Below are positions 27,778-37,624 of a stretch of 64,000 bases of DNA, in pieces. The DNA is from an uncultured Paenibacillaceae bacterium (GTDB lineage Bacteria; Bacillota; Bacilli; Aneurinibacillales; Aneurinibacillaceae). The notes below the pieces were generated by a model. The model was not told where the DNA came from. It worked only from the letters and a program-made list of their open reading frames with translations, and did not search any database. The stretch's first letter is position 1; the number at the start of each line of letters is the position of its first letter. The DNA is taken from NCBI GenBank assembly GCA_946478845.1, contig CAMLDI010000004.1:62001-126000 (forward strand), written 5' to 3'. Made by a program: the position numbers and the translations under genes.

Positions 27778-27814
27778 AGCAGAATTTATAAATTTTATCT
27801 TATCTGCATAAGTG
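27769..27814 (+). repeat. Segment shared with the leader at 61360-61410
   Basis: The last 25 bases (27790-27814) are identical to the reverse complement of 61360-61384, and the 5' part (GATTTTTTT, GCAGA) also matches with a small gap. It lies in the leader of the gene at 27939. Farther on are GACC-GTAA-GGTC (27833-27844) and a hairpin 27862-27896. Confidence 0.75.
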
Positions 27815-27938
27815 AGGGGTACCGATGGTATAGACCGTAAGGTCAATGGCTGAGTGAATATATATCAAGATTTTAGATAAAAATAATCTTTGATATGTTT
27901 ACAATGATTTGGGCAATTCATGTAAAAGGAATGAGAAA

Positions 27939-28499
27939 ATGATTACTCCAGAAGAAGCTGCGAAAAAAATGGATGATATCTATAAAGTTTTAGCTTTAGC
28001 TGATCAAAAAGATCGTGAAATTTGGTTTGAATATGTGTTTTTATCTTGGCAATGGTGGTTTGGTGTCATACTTACGATTGTTCCCTGGGTTTTATGGTGG
28101 AAATATAGAAAAAAGAAATCTACGAATCGTTTATTATATGGGGCATTTTTTATCATGATAATTTCAATATCCCTAGACTCATTTGGATCAGAATTGGGCT
28201 ATTGGGATTACAGATATGAGCCTATTCCGTTCTTGCCATCTTTCCTAACTATGGATTTAAGTCTTCTTCCTATTTTTTTTCTTGTTCTTGTACAAATAAA
28301 ACCAAATAGTTCTCCTGTTTTAAAAGCCATATTTTTTTCATTTCTTAGCGCGTTTATAGGAGAACCTTTTTTTGAATGGATAGGATTTTATAAACCAATA
28401 CATTGGCACTCCCTTATTTCATTGCCTATTTATTTTTTAATATTTCTAATTGGATATTTCCTTGTTACTAGGGAGAACTTTGAGGAGCTTAAAACATAG
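27939..28499 (+). CDS. CBO0543-type membrane protein
   Basis: 186 residues from the ATG at 27939, which has AAAGGAATGAG upstream. About five hydrophobic segments (WWFGVILTIVPWVLWW; LLYGAFFIMIISISLDSFGS; LTMDLSLLPIFFLVLVQI; a segment near AIFFSFLSAFIGEPFFEW; SLISLPIYFLIFLIGYFLVT). The YWDYRYEPIP and DLSLLP motifs resemble the CBO0543 family, found in many Bacilli with unknown role. The promoter region contains repeats and potential RNA structure. A small minus-strand gene overlaps its 3' end. Confidence 0.7.
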   Translation: MITPEEAAKKMDDIYKVLALADQKDREIWFEYVFLSWQWWFGVILTIVPWVLWWKYRKKKSTNRLLYGAFFIMIISISLDSFGSELGYWDYRYEPIPFLPSFLTMDLSLLPIFFLVLVQIKPNSSPVLKAIFFSFLSAFIGEPFFEWIGFYKPIHWHSLISLPIYFLIFLIGYFLVTRENFEELKT

Positions 28500-28605
28500 A
28501 TGCACCAATGGCACTCGTTTCATTTAAGCGAAGTCCAGACAACCAACCATACCCTATGGCCAAGAATATTAAAATTCCAGCAAAAATAAGATAGCGTTTA
28601 TTCAT
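28489..28605 (-). CDS. 38-residue single-pass membrane protein, unknown
   Basis: Minus-strand ATG at 28605 with GGAGG 5-6 nt upstream. MNKRYLIFAGILIFLAIGYG then WLSGLRLNETSAIGASMF: a basic start, one membrane helix and a short polar tail. No family recognised. It converges on and overlaps the end of the CBO0543-type gene by 11 nt. The ribosome binding site and clean topology support it. Confidence 0.6.
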   Translation of the reverse strand: MNKRYLIFAGILIFLAIGYGWLSGLRLNETSAIGASMF

Positions 28606-28712
28606 AAAGGGCCTCCGTAATAGGAATCTACACGTAACTACTTATTATTAAGTTAACATAAGTTAGTGGGTGGTGTAGTTAAGCTTCTGTGACAAATTTT
28701 AGCACTGGTTGT

Positions 28713-28740
28713 CTGAGTAAAGGGGATAAAGGTGAAAAGC
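28713..28740 (+). repeat. Dispersed repeat, copy C
   Basis: CTGAGTAAAGGGGATAAAGG then TGAAAAGC, a copy of the 4016/5906 element between two small minus-strand genes. Confidence 0.55.
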
Positions 28741-28772
28741 AGTGAGAGAGGGGTGCCCCCCCAACCCTCACT
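28736..28772 (-). terminator. Probable terminator for the 29-residue gene
   Basis: On the minus strand AGTGAG...CTCACT (28741-28772) with an inner G/C stem, followed by GCTTTT. Confidence 0.5.
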
Positions 28773-28860
28773 ATTTTAGAAACAAGATTAAGGCAGTGAT
28801 AGCCATCCCTATATAAATCCACATCGCATCATCTTTCCAACAGGTTAATATTTTTTTCAT
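28771..28860 (-). CDS. 29-residue single-pass membrane protein, unknown
   Basis: Minus-strand ATG at 28860 behind GAGGTGATTTTA. MKKILTCWKDDAMWIYIGMA then ITALILFLK: a short cytoplasmic start and one membrane helix. The strong ribosome binding site and downstream terminator argue that it is expressed. No family recognised. The rest of 28606-28954 holds repeat copy C and presumably the divergent promoters of this gene and the HtrA-like gene. Confidence 0.55.
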   Translation of the reverse strand: MKKILTCWKDDAMWIYIGMAITALILFLK

Positions 28861-28954
28861 TAAAATCACCTCAAATACAGTATATTCCATACATATGACA
28901 AACTCTCTTTGAAATACACTTTCCGTAGCCTCACACTAGAAGGGAGGAAAGTGG

Positions 28955-30205
28955 ATGGGAAAACGGGCGATTATTAGCATCCCCTTGATTGTTATTTTGT
29001 TAGCGGGGATTGTGGCTACTTTTTTCTTGATGAATCAAAAGGTGACTGCTGGAAATGTAAGTGCTGCACAACGAATTGGAGCTTATACAAAACCAGCGGT
29101 GGTGCAAATTTATGATTATGCCATTGTGCAATGGGGTTATTCAAGGGTGGATCATCCCGATGTACTGGAATATTTGATCAATAAAAAAGGTCGAACGATT
29201 GTAGCGGCAGCGGGATCTGGGGCAATTATTAGCTCTAATGGATATATTGTGACCAATGCCCATGTGGTGGATCTAACCCGGAAAAAGGATGAGGAAATAT
29301 ATTTGATGGCAGCACAACAACTTGCCTATGAAATTTCGGCCACATATGGTTATCCTCCGGAAGTAGTGTATGCCTATCTATTAACTACATTGGATATAGG
29401 AGGGCTTGAGAAAAAGCAAGAAGTATACTTGCCTAACAACGAAAAGGCATATCCCAGTGATGTAAAAGCTTTTGGTGCTCCTGTTGGGGAAGGAAAGGAT
29501 GTAGCTATACTTAAAATAGATGCCCAAAATCTGCCAACCCTTCAACTTGGAGATTCGTCCAACGTACAATTACAGGATGATATCTGGGTAATCGGGTATC
29601 CTGCTGCTGCTGATTCCGCTGTTTTATCAACAGAATCATTATATGTTCCCACCATTACTTCAGGGCAGATATCGGCTACAGATAAAAAATCAACCCAGGG
29701 AAGCCCGGTTATTCAAGTTAGTGCAGCAGCGACTCATGGGAATAGCGGTGGGCCGGTAGTGAATAAAGAGGGTAAAATTATTGGTTTATTAACTTTCCGT
29801 GGCAATACGGTGAATGGCAATGAAGTACAGGGCTTTAACTTTGCTGTTCCATCGGCAACAATAGAAGAATATGTGGCACAGTCCGGTGCAAAACCCGCCC
29901 CTAGTGTTGTGGATCAACTTTATAAAGAAGGCCTTGAGTTCTACTGGGCGGGTTATTATGGGGAAGCTTTAAACCGGTTCCAGAAAGTACAGCAATTGTT
30001 CGATAAACACTCAGAAATTAAAAAGCTAATTAGTGATTCTCAAGCCAAAATAGGGCAAAGCAAAACCTATTGGCCAGGATATGCGTTATATTTCTACATC
30101 TATGATGGAGTGGCGGTTGTGGCGATTATTTTCCTTGTGGTTTATGGATTTATTATTAAGCCTAAAAGAGAGCCAGAACCTGTAGAAGAAAATACAGTAG
30201 AATAA
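28955..30205 (+). CDS. HtrA-like trypsin-fold serine protease with two membrane anchors
   Basis: 416 residues. One membrane helix at 7-27, then a trypsin-like domain with His in GYIVTNAHVVDL, Asp in GKDVAILKID and Ser in THGNSGGPVVNKEG. There is a charged insert of about 60 residues between the His and Asp. No PDZ domain follows; instead a TPR-like segment (LYKEGLEFYWAGYYGEALNR) and a second membrane helix near 375-400 with an acidic tail. The protease domain would face outside. HtrA relatives degrade or sense misfolded envelope proteins. The absence of PDZ and the C-terminal anchor set it apart from HtrA/HtrB. Confidence 0.85.
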   Translation: MGKRAIISIPLIVILLAGIVATFFLMNQKVTAGNVSAAQRIGAYTKPAVVQIYDYAIVQWGYSRVDHPDVLEYLINKKGRTIVAAAGSGAIISSNGYIVTNAHVVDLTRKKDEEIYLMAAQQLAYEISATYGYPPEVVYAYLLTTLDIGGLEKKQEVYLPNNEKAYPSDVKAFGAPVGEGKDVAILKIDAQNLPTLQLGDSSNVQLQDDIWVIGYPAAADSAVLSTESLYVPTITSGQISATDKKSTQGSPVIQVSAAATHGNSGGPVVNKEGKIIGLLTFRGNTVNGNEVQGFNFAVPSATIEEYVAQSGAKPAPSVVDQLYKEGLEFYWAGYYGEALNRFQKVQQLFDKHSEIKKLISDSQAKIGQSKTYWPGYALYFYIYDGVAVVAIIFLVVYGFIIKPKREPEPVEENTVE

Positions 30206-30228
30206 CTCCTTTGAAAATCAATCCCCCG

Positions 30229-30441
30229 TCAATCATGGCGGGGGATATTCATGCGGTTTGCTCCTTTCCATCTTTTTTCTTTGGCCAATTGGAACAATTC
30301 CAGGTCTGCATCGTCACATATAAATGTAAGGTAATTGGCGATAAGAAACTGATTAACAAGGAGTTTTGGGGTATCTAAAGCTATAATTTGCCCCTCTTTA
30401 AACATGGCAACACGGTCAGATATTTTTTCTTTGCATATTGG
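30229..30441 (-). pseudogene. C-terminal remnant of an ABC transporter ATPase
   Basis: The minus strand is open for 70 codons and reads EKISDRVAMFKEGQIIALDT, then PKLLVNQF, as in the end of DrrA/CcmA-type ATPases just after the H-loop. Walker motifs, signature and H-loop are all missing; upstream sequence is the promoter region of the next plus-strand gene. It is a decayed fragment of a lost transporter. Confidence 0.7.
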
Positions 30442-30527
30442 TGACAGTTAGGACCTTTGCCTGGGTGGAGTTGGCACTTTTTCTTATGGTATACTATCCT
30501 TATAAGATCATGAAGATGGAGGAACAA

Positions 30528-32186
30528 ATGATCAAACAACAATACGCTCATAAACGGAAGAGCAATATCGTTCCTATAAAGGTAGACGCTTCCTTTTATT
30601 GTGAAAGGGCAATGAAATCCTTAAACCGCCTAAAATATAAGAAAGCAGTCCGTTATTTCCATAAAGCCATTGAATTGGAACCGGAGAATGTCACCTTTTA
30701 TTGCAATCTGGCCGGTGTTCTTGCTGAAATGGAAAAGTTCGATGAATCTAACCGATTGTTATGGCATGTTCTAGAAAAGATTGATCCCTCCATGTTTGAA
30801 TGTTATTTCTATCTTTCAAGCAATTATGCGAATCTGATGGATTTTGATTTGGCTGAACAATATGCCATGAAATATCTTGAGAAATGTGCAGATGGGGAAT
30901 GGGCAAACGAAGCTGAGGATTTGCTGGACTTCATTGCTTTTGAATTGCAACGGCCTGCTATAGATAACAATAAAGAAGATTTAGAAGTTACAGTTCTCCA
31001 CGATCGGGCCCGGTACCATTTAGAAGAGGGCCGCTTTCATGAAGCGAAAGAGTTGTTAGAAAATATAATTATTGACCATCCTGATTTTTATGCTGCCCGC
31101 AATAATTTAGCCCTTTGCCATTACTACATGGGTTCTTTTGGCAAAGCAATGGAAACGGTGGAAGAGGTTTTAAAAGACGATTCTTTTAATGTTCATGCTT
31201 TATGCAATTTGGCCGTTTTCTATTTTCATTTGAATCATCCGGATTTAAAAGAAATTGTGGGTGTGTTACAGAAGTTTGCTCCTTTCCAGATTGATCAAAC
31301 CTATAAATTAGCAACCACCTTAGGGATACTAGAAGACCATAAAGGAGCTTATTCCTTATTTAAAAAGCTCATTGTCCATTCTGGCTATGGAGACATTTAT
31401 ATGCTCCATTACGGGGCTGTTGCCGCATACAATTCGGGGTTATATGGTGAAGCTGAAACCCTATGGAAACGAGTGAAGCGCATAGATCCTATAGGGGTTG
31501 TGGCACCGTATTATTTAGAGCAAATTGCTAGAAAACGTGCTGGCAAACCTTGTGCAAAAGGGGTCTCCTACCATTATCAACTGATGGAAGATGAAAAGAT
31601 TTTTACCATTGAAGAGTGGAAGGAAGAATTGGTGAAAGACCCATTAATCCGTTCTTCATTTCTCTGGGCCCTTCGCTATGGGGACCGGGATACAAAAATA
31701 CAGGTAATCCGGGCTTTTGAAGTAATTCCAGACAAGGAATTTGAGGAAGCTCTCCGCCTTTTGTTATTGAATCCAGCTGAGGATGACGAATTAAAGCACC
31801 TGGTGATTGAAGTGTTGAAAAATATGGGTGCAGAAGGTCCCTTTGCTTCAATTTTTCAACATCGGGAACAAATGCTGGGATTTGAGGATGCGGAGAAATG
31901 GCAGAAGGTATTGCATTGCTTAAGAAATAAGATGGAAAATCGATATGATGAACACTTAATCGAAGAAGCTCGTCTTTTTTGGTTGGAGTTCATTGATAAG
32001 ATATTTCCTTCTATTCCAACCATCCGTAAAGTGGAAGCATGGGCAGCTTCAGTGGAATATTTATTATTAAAACGTTCCAAATTATCTGTTACCAAGGAAG
32101 CAGTTTCCAAACTTTATGGAATTTCTATTACCACTTTAGATCGGAACTGTAAAATCATTCGGGAGATTATAGAGAAGGAAACTTAA
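30528..32186 (+). CDS. TPR-repeat protein (YvcD-like)
   Basis: 552 residues from the ATG at 30528, 5 nt behind GGAGG (30518-30522). Several tetratricopeptide repeats, e.g. LKYKKAVRYFHKAIELEPEN, then FHEAKELLENIIIDHPDFYA and FGKAMETVEEVLKDDSFNVH. The end (LSVTKEAVSKLYGISITTLD) looks like a small helix-turn-helix. Bacillus has the TPR protein YvcD just before trxB. TPRs mediate protein contacts; no partner can be named. A terminator follows. Confidence 0.85.
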   Translation: MIKQQYAHKRKSNIVPIKVDASFYCERAMKSLNRLKYKKAVRYFHKAIELEPENVTFYCNLAGVLAEMEKFDESNRLLWHVLEKIDPSMFECYFYLSSNYANLMDFDLAEQYAMKYLEKCADGEWANEAEDLLDFIAFELQRPAIDNNKEDLEVTVLHDRARYHLEEGRFHEAKELLENIIIDHPDFYAARNNLALCHYYMGSFGKAMETVEEVLKDDSFNVHALCNLAVFYFHLNHPDLKEIVGVLQKFAPFQIDQTYKLATTLGILEDHKGAYSLFKKLIVHSGYGDIYMLHYGAVAAYNSGLYGEAETLWKRVKRIDPIGVVAPYYLEQIARKRAGKPCAKGVSYHYQLMEDEKIFTIEEWKEELVKDPLIRSSFLWALRYGDRDTKIQVIRAFEVIPDKEFEEALRLLLLNPAEDDELKHLVIEVLKNMGAEGPFASIFQHREQMLGFEDAEKWQKVLHCLRNKMENRYDEHLIEEARLFWLEFIDKIFPSIPTIRKVEAWAASVEYLLLKRSKLSVTKEAVSKLYGISITTLDRNCKIIREIIEKET

Positions 32187-32190
32187 AGCG

Positions 32191-32235
32191 AAGGTATATA
32201 CATTTTAGAGGCGTCTAATGTGTATATGCCTTTTT
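32191..32235 (+). terminator. Terminator after the TPR gene
   Basis: AAGGTATATACATT pairs imperfectly with AATGTGTATATGCCTT, then Ts. Confidence 0.7.
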
Positions 32236-32261
32236 AGTGTTAGATTGGATATAAAAAGTGC

Positions 32262-32299
32262 CTGTATTTGTAGACAAAATACAGTAGCAGGTATATACT
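32262..32299 (+). promoter_or_regulatory. trxB promoter overlapped by a dyad
   Basis: TAGACA (32271-32276), 17-nt spacer, TATACT (32294-32299). The palindrome CTGTATTT-N7-AAATACAG (32262-32284) covers the -35 box, so a repressor or activator site is likely. A second hairpin AACCTG-N6-CAGGTT (32337-32354) lies in the leader. Confidence 0.65.
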
Positions 32300-32373
32300 A
32301 AAATTATAAATCGAAAAAATTCGATTAAGCGATATAAACCTGGAAAAACAGGTTATCATATTAAATGACTTAA

Positions 32374-33348
<975 letters not shown>

Positions 33349-33436
33349 TATGTTTTTAATAGGCTTGTAACAAAACTGAAATATAACTCGTATATAGTAA
33401 TAACTGAGCTAAATTGACCCCTTTAGATATTGATTT

Positions 33437-33470
33437 AACGCAGACCAAACATGGCCTGCGTTCTTTTTTT
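33437..33470 (+). terminator. Terminator after trxB
   Basis: AACGCAG (33437-33443) pairs with CTGCGTT (33456-33462), followed by C and seven Ts. Confidence 0.85.
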
Positions 33471-33583
33471 ATGCGGATGTAGTTTGATTATGATATGCTT
33501 TGACAATTATTAATAGGTCGCGAAAATAACAGTCCCGTGTTAGACTTAATTATAAATTGAAAACTTTCCCCTGGGATGTGAAT

Positions 33584-34468
33584 ATGCTGATGAAGAATAC
33601 CGAAAAAGAAATCAATCTTGTAATAATCACTGGGATGTCCGGAGCAGGTAAAACGGTAGCCATTCAGAAGCTTGAAGATCTGGGTTTTTTCTGTGTAGAT
33701 AATTTGCCCCCTGTTTTGATTCCTAAGTTTGCTGAACTGTTGAATGAATCTGGTGGAAAAATTGAAAAGGTTGCAGTGGTTATCGATTTGCGGGGACGTG
33801 AATTCTTTGATTCTCTGTTCGAGGCACTGGAAAAAATCGAGAACATGGAGAAAATCAATTATCAGATTTTATTCTTAGATGCCAATGATTCTGTTCTTGT
33901 GCAACGATATAAAGAGACAAGGAGACATCATCCATTGGCTCCACAGGGGTTGCCTGTAGATGGAATTCGCCAGGAAAAGCAATTGTTGCAGGATTTAAAA
34001 GGACGTGCTGACCTTATTATTGATACATCAAATTTAACCCCTTCTTTACTAAAGGAAAAAATAAGTTTGATTTTTAGTAAGATTAGTAAGCGGCTGACCA
34101 TTAATATTCAGTCATTTGGCTTTAAATATGGCATTCCCATTGATGCTGACCTGGTTTTTGACGTCCGTTTTTTGCCCAATCCCCACTACATAGAAAATTT
34201 AAGGCCGTTGACAGGGAAGAATCCTGAAGTCTCTGAATATGTTTTTAAATGGGATGTCACTAATGAATTTATTAAAAAGTTAACAGATTTAGTGGATTAT
34301 ACCCTTCCGTATTACCAATCTGAAGGCAAAAGCCAATTGGTAATCGGGGTTGGCTGTACGGGAGGAAAACATCGCTCTGTAGCCATCGCGGAATATATGG
34401 GGAACCGTTACCATGATCAATACAATGTTCGCGTGACCCACCGGGATATGGAGCGCGGAAAGTCTTAG
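33584..34468 (+). CDS. rapZ: RNase adapter / nucleotide-binding protein RapZ (YvcJ)
   Basis: 294 residues from the ATG at 33584 behind GGGATGTG; the ATG at 33590 is also possible, while an earlier TTG (33557) lacks a ribosome binding site. Walker [32 protein letters not shown]-terminal [15 protein letters not shown]. It binds GTP; in enterics it guides RNase E to an sRNA that controls glmS, in Bacillus it affects competence. First gene of the conserved rapZ-yvcK-whiA-crh cluster. A TTGACA (33500-33505) upstream has only a weak -10. Confidence 0.95.
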   Translation: MLMKNTEKEINLVIITGMSGAGKTVAIQKLEDLGFFCVDNLPPVLIPKFAELLNESGGKIEKVAVVIDLRGREFFDSLFEALEKIENMEKINYQILFLDANDSVLVQRYKETRRHHPLAPQGLPVDGIRQEKQLLQDLKGRADLIIDTSNLTPSLLKEKISLIFSKISKRLTINIQSFGFKYGIPIDADLVFDVRFLPNPHYIENLRPLTGKNPEVSEYVFKWDVTNEFIKKLTDLVDYTLPYYQSEGKSQLVIGVGCTGGKHRSVAIAEYMGNRYHDQYNVRVTHRDMERGKS

Positions 34469-34483
34469 AGGTGTATATGGGTT

Positions 34484-35440
34484 ATGAGGAAACCTAAGGT
34501 TGTTGTAATAGGTGGAGGGACAGGATTGTCTGTCCTTCTCCGTGGATTAAAACTGGAGCCTGTTGATATTACGGCTGTTGTCACTGTTGCTGACGATGGG
34601 GGCAGTTCTGGACGACTGAGAGATGAATTGCGGATGCCTCCTCCGGGGGACATTCGCAATGTATTGGTGGCCCTTGCCGATACGGAGCCTTTGTTGGAAA
34701 GTTTATTGCAACATCGTTTTCATAATGGAAATGGCCTTGCCGGGCATTCCATTGGCAATTTATTAATTGCTGCTTTGACGGAAATTAGCGGTGACTTTGT
34801 GACAGCAGTTGAACAATTAAGCAAAGTTTTAGCTGTGCGGGGAAGGGTTCTTCCTGCGGCTAACCAGGCAGTGGTTTTAAATGCGAAAATGGAAGATGGA
34901 ACAGTGGTTTCCGGGGAATCCTTGATTCCTAAGTCCGGGAAAAAAATTAAACAAGTATATATCGATCAGGAAAATGTGCAGGGGCTTGACGAGGCTATTC
35001 AGGCCTTAACTATGGCTGATTTAATTGCTATTGGGCCAGGAAGCTTATATACCAGCATTTTGCCCAATTTATTGGTTCCTGGCATTGTAGAGGCCATTCG
35101 CAACAGTTCAGCTATGAAGGTTTTTATCTGTAATGTTATGACACAACCAGGGGAAACAGATGGTTTTACTGTGGCTGACCACATTCAAGCCATTCATGAT
35201 CATGTAGGAAATTCATTATTTAATTATGTGATTGTAAATAATGGGGTAGTTACGCCCCAATTAAGGGAAAAATATGCGAAAGAGGGGTCTACCCCTGTTT
35301 ATTATTATCCAGGAGAAATGACCAGGTATCCCTATAAAATCATCGCTGATGATTTTCTAATTTGTTATGATGATTACCTGCGCCATAATGCGATACGAAT
35401 AAGCCGAACGTTACGAAGATTAATAGGCGTAAAAACATGA
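34484..35440 (+). CDS. yvcK: Gluconeogenesis factor YvcK
   Basis: 318 residues. PKVVVIGGGTGLSVLLRGLK start, TAVVTVADDGGSSGRLRDEL, PPPGDIRNVLVALAD, then IGPGSLYTSILPNLLVPGI: the CofD/YvcK fold (2-phospho-L-lactate transferase-like). In Bacillus, YvcK is needed for growth on gluconeogenic carbon and for cell shape through PBP1 placement, and it binds UDP-sugars. AGAGGTG lies 9 nt upstream. Confidence 0.95.
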   Translation: MRKPKVVVIGGGTGLSVLLRGLKLEPVDITAVVTVADDGGSSGRLRDELRMPPPGDIRNVLVALADTEPLLESLLQHRFHNGNGLAGHSIGNLLIAALTEISGDFVTAVEQLSKVLAVRGRVLPAANQAVVLNAKMEDGTVVSGESLIPKSGKKIKQVYIDQENVQGLDEAIQALTMADLIAIGPGSLYTSILPNLLVPGIVEAIRNSSAMKVFICNVMTQPGETDGFTVADHIQAIHDHVGNSLFNYVIVNNGVVTPQLREKYAKEGSTPVYYYPGEMTRYPYKIIADDFLICYDDYLRHNAIRISRTLRRLIGVKT

Positions 35441-35449
35441 GGTGTTCAC

Positions 35450-36397
35450 GTGTCCTTTGCTGCCCAAACAAAAAAGGAATTAACTCAACTAGAAACAGAC
35501 CCTTGCTGCAGAAAAGCGGAATTAACAGCACTAATCAGGATGAATGGAACCTTTCAGTTTGGGGGGAATCGGTTCATCCTTGATGTAAGTACAGAAAATG
35601 CTGCTATTGCCCGCCATATTTATGTATTGATTAAGGAGATTTTTCAGGTTCACGTGGAATTGCTAGTGCGCAAGAAAATGCGCCTGAAAAAAAATAATGT
35701 GTATATTGTCCGGATTTCTCATTCCGTTAGAGAAATATTGGGTGAATTAGGCATTATGAAAGGCGGTTCATTTAATTACGGAATTTCTTCAGAAATTGTG
35801 GAAAAAGAATGCTGTAAAAGGGCATATTTGCGAGGGGCGTTTTTAGCAGGCGGTTCTGTAAATCATCCTGAAGCATCCAGTTATCATCTTGAGATTTTCT
35901 CTGCCCATCAGGACCACTGTTTGCAATTAACGGAACTTGCCAATTATTTTCAATTAAATGCCCGTTACATTGAACGAAAAAAGGGCCATATTATGTACAT
36001 AAAAGAAGGGGAAAAGATTTCCGATTTTCTTGGCATTATTGGTGCTCATCAGGCCCTCATGTTTTTTGAAGATGTGCGGATTGTCAAAGATTTAAAAAAC
36101 TCAGCTAATCGTTTAAATAATTGTGATATGGCTAATTTAAATAAAACCGTAATGGCTTCCATGAAGCAAATTGAAAATATTTTGCTGATTGAAGAAAGAA
36201 TTGGGTTGGAGGCGCTTCCTAAGCGCTTAAGAGATGTTGCCGAACTTCGCTTGAAATATAGGGATATGAATCTCGCTGAATTGGGGGATTATCTCCCTGA
36301 GGGAAAAGTCAGTAAATCTGGAATTAATCATCGCATGCGGAAAATTGGCGAAATTGCGGAAAAACTACGGAAAAAAGAGGGAAAACCCACAGAATAA
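35450..36397 (+). CDS. whiA: DNA-binding protein WhiA
   Basis: 315 residues from a GTG at 35450. N-terminal LAGLIDADG-like homing-endonuclease fold without nuclease residues ([37 protein letters not shown]) and a C-terminal helix-turn-helix ([20 protein letters not shown]). It supports FtsZ ring assembly and chromosome segregation in Bacillus and sporulation control in actinomycetes. Confidence 0.96.
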   Translation: MSFAAQTKKELTQLETDPCCRKAELTALIRMNGTFQFGGNRFILDVSTENAAIARHIYVLIKEIFQVHVELLVRKKMRLKKNNVYIVRISHSVREILGELGIMKGGSFNYGISSEIVEKECCKRAYLRGAFLAGGSVNHPEASSYHLEIFSAHQDHCLQLTELANYFQLNARYIERKKGHIMYIKEGEKISDFLGIIGAHQALMFFEDVRIVKDLKNSANRLNNCDMANLNKTVMASMKQIENILLIEERIGLEALPKRLRDVAELRLKYRDMNLAELGDYLPEGKVSKSGINHRMRKIGEIAEKLRKKEGKPTE

Positions 36398-36409
36398 TTC
36401 GTTGTTTCA

Positions 36410-36418
36410 TGCTATAAT
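36410..36418 (+). promoter_or_regulatory. Extended -10 promoter candidate for crh
   Basis: TGCTATAAT sits 43 bp before the crh start, just after whiA. The -35 region is weak. Confidence 0.5.
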
Positions 36419-36460
36419 GATATTAAAACTTGGAATTAACGATCTAAATAGGGGGACGTT

Positions 36461-36721
36461 ATGTTCGTTCAAGAAAATGTAAGGGTTAACCTTAAAACGG
36501 GTTTGCAAGCTCGCCCTGCTGCTTTTTTTGTTCAGGAAGCAAACCGCTTTGCTTCAGAGATTTTTCTTGAAAAAGATCAAAAAAAAGTAAACGCTAAAAG
36601 TATTATGGGTGTTATGAGTCTGGCTATTGGTTCTGGGGCACAGGTGACCATTATCGCAGAGGGCATAGATGCAGAAGAAGCAGTAAAGCGCTTGCGTGAA
36701 ATGATTGAAAAAGAAGATTAA
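36461..36721 (+). CDS. crh: Catabolite repression HPr-like protein Crh
   Basis: 86 residues, HPr fold. The active-site His15 of HPr is replaced by Gln (LKTGLQARPAAFFVQEANRF), while the regulatory Ser46 site is kept (NAKSIMGVMSLA). That is the Crh pattern: it cannot carry PTS phosphate but can be phosphorylated by HprK and act with CcpA. It lies in the classical position after whiA, and hprK is in this window. Confidence 0.95.
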   Translation: MFVQENVRVNLKTGLQARPAAFFVQEANRFASEIFLEKDQKKVNAKSIMGVMSLAIGSGAQVTIIAEGIDAEEAVKRLREMIEKED

Positions 36722-36722
36722 A

Positions 36723-36766
36723 AACAAAAAGAGCTACGTAACAATAGGTTACCAGCTCTTTTTGTT
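36723..36766. terminator. Bidirectional terminator between crh and clpP
   Basis: AACAAAAAGAGCT (36723-36735) pairs with AGCTCTTTTTGTT (36754-36766), with an inner GTAAC/GTTAC stem. It serves both convergent genes. Confidence 0.9.
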
Positions 36767-36780
36767 TGCCTTTTTACTGT

Positions 36781-37377
36781 TTACTTTACAGGTTTGCCTG
36801 GGCTTTCAATTACTTCGTCAATAATGCCGTATTCTTTGGCTTCATGGGCACTCATAAAATTGTCCCGGTCTGTATCCCGTTCAACCTTTTCTAAAGGTTG
36901 TCCAGTACGTTCTGAGAGGATTTGATTTAAATGATCTCTCATTTTTAAGATGCGGTTGGCAGCAATTTGAATATCGCTAGCCTGTCCCTGGGCACCACCA
37001 AGAGGTTGGTGAATCATAATTTCACTGTTAGGAAGGGCAAAACGTTTTCCTTTTGCACCGGCAGTTAATAAGAATGCCCCCATGGAGGCTGCCATACCTA
37101 CACAGATTGTAGATACTTCTGGTTTAATAAATTGCATCGTATCATAGATGGCCATTCCAGCAGTAATGGACCCGCCTGGGCTGTTAATGTATAAGCTGAT
37201 ATCTTTTTCTGGGTCTTCCGCTGCGAGGAAGAGTAATTGGGCTACTACGCTATTAGCTACCTGATCATTAATGGCTGTGCCCAGGAAAATGATTCTGTCT
37301 TTAAGCAGGCGAGAATAAATGTCGTATGCCCGCTCACCCCGATTGGTTTGTTCAATTACGGTAGGAATTAAATTCAT
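36781..37377 (-). CDS. clpP: ATP-dependent Clp protease proteolytic subunit
   Basis: 198 residues on the minus strand. [20 protein letters not shown] start, [20 protein letters not shown], catalytic Ser in [11 protein letters not shown], His in MIHQPLGG, and the later Asp in [13 protein letters not shown]. The tetradecameric chamber degrades proteins fed by ClpC, ClpX or ClpE. A CtsR operator lies 48 bp upstream. Confidence 0.98.
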   Translation of the reverse strand: MNLIPTVIEQTNRGERAYDIYSRLLKDRIIFLGTAINDQVANSVVAQLLFLAAEDPEKDISLYINSPGGSITAGMAIYDTMQFIKPEVSTICVGMAASMGAFLLTAGAKGKRFALPNSEIMIHQPLGGAQGQASDIQIAANRILKMRDHLNQILSERTGQPLEKVERDTDRDNFMSAHEAKEYGIIDEVIESPGKPVK

Positions 37378-37424
37378 AACTGTTTCCTCCTCTCATATAA
37401 TCAATATGATTATAGTACAATAAT

Positions 37425-37441
37425 AGTCAAAAAAGGTCAAA
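37425..37441. promoter_or_regulatory. CtsR heat-shock operator upstream of clpP
   Basis: AGTCAAAAAAGGTCAAA matches the tandem-heptad CtsR consensus (RGTCAAA-N3-RGTCAAA). TATAAT on the minus strand (37409-37414) lies just downstream. clpP should therefore be repressed by CtsR and induced by heat or protein stress; ctsR is not in the window. Confidence 0.85.
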
Positions 37442-37624
37442 CCTATTCAAGCATCACTCTGTATCCTTTATTATTCTTTGTTCAGGTTTTTATACCTGCT
37501 AAAGGTCTTTGTCGATAACATCCTTATTTCAGGAAGTTTTGTCGAAAGTAAAGCAAGTAGAATAAATATGTGTAATAATATTTAAAATCATTTTATTATT
37601 TGCGCAAAAAGGAAAGAGGGGATT

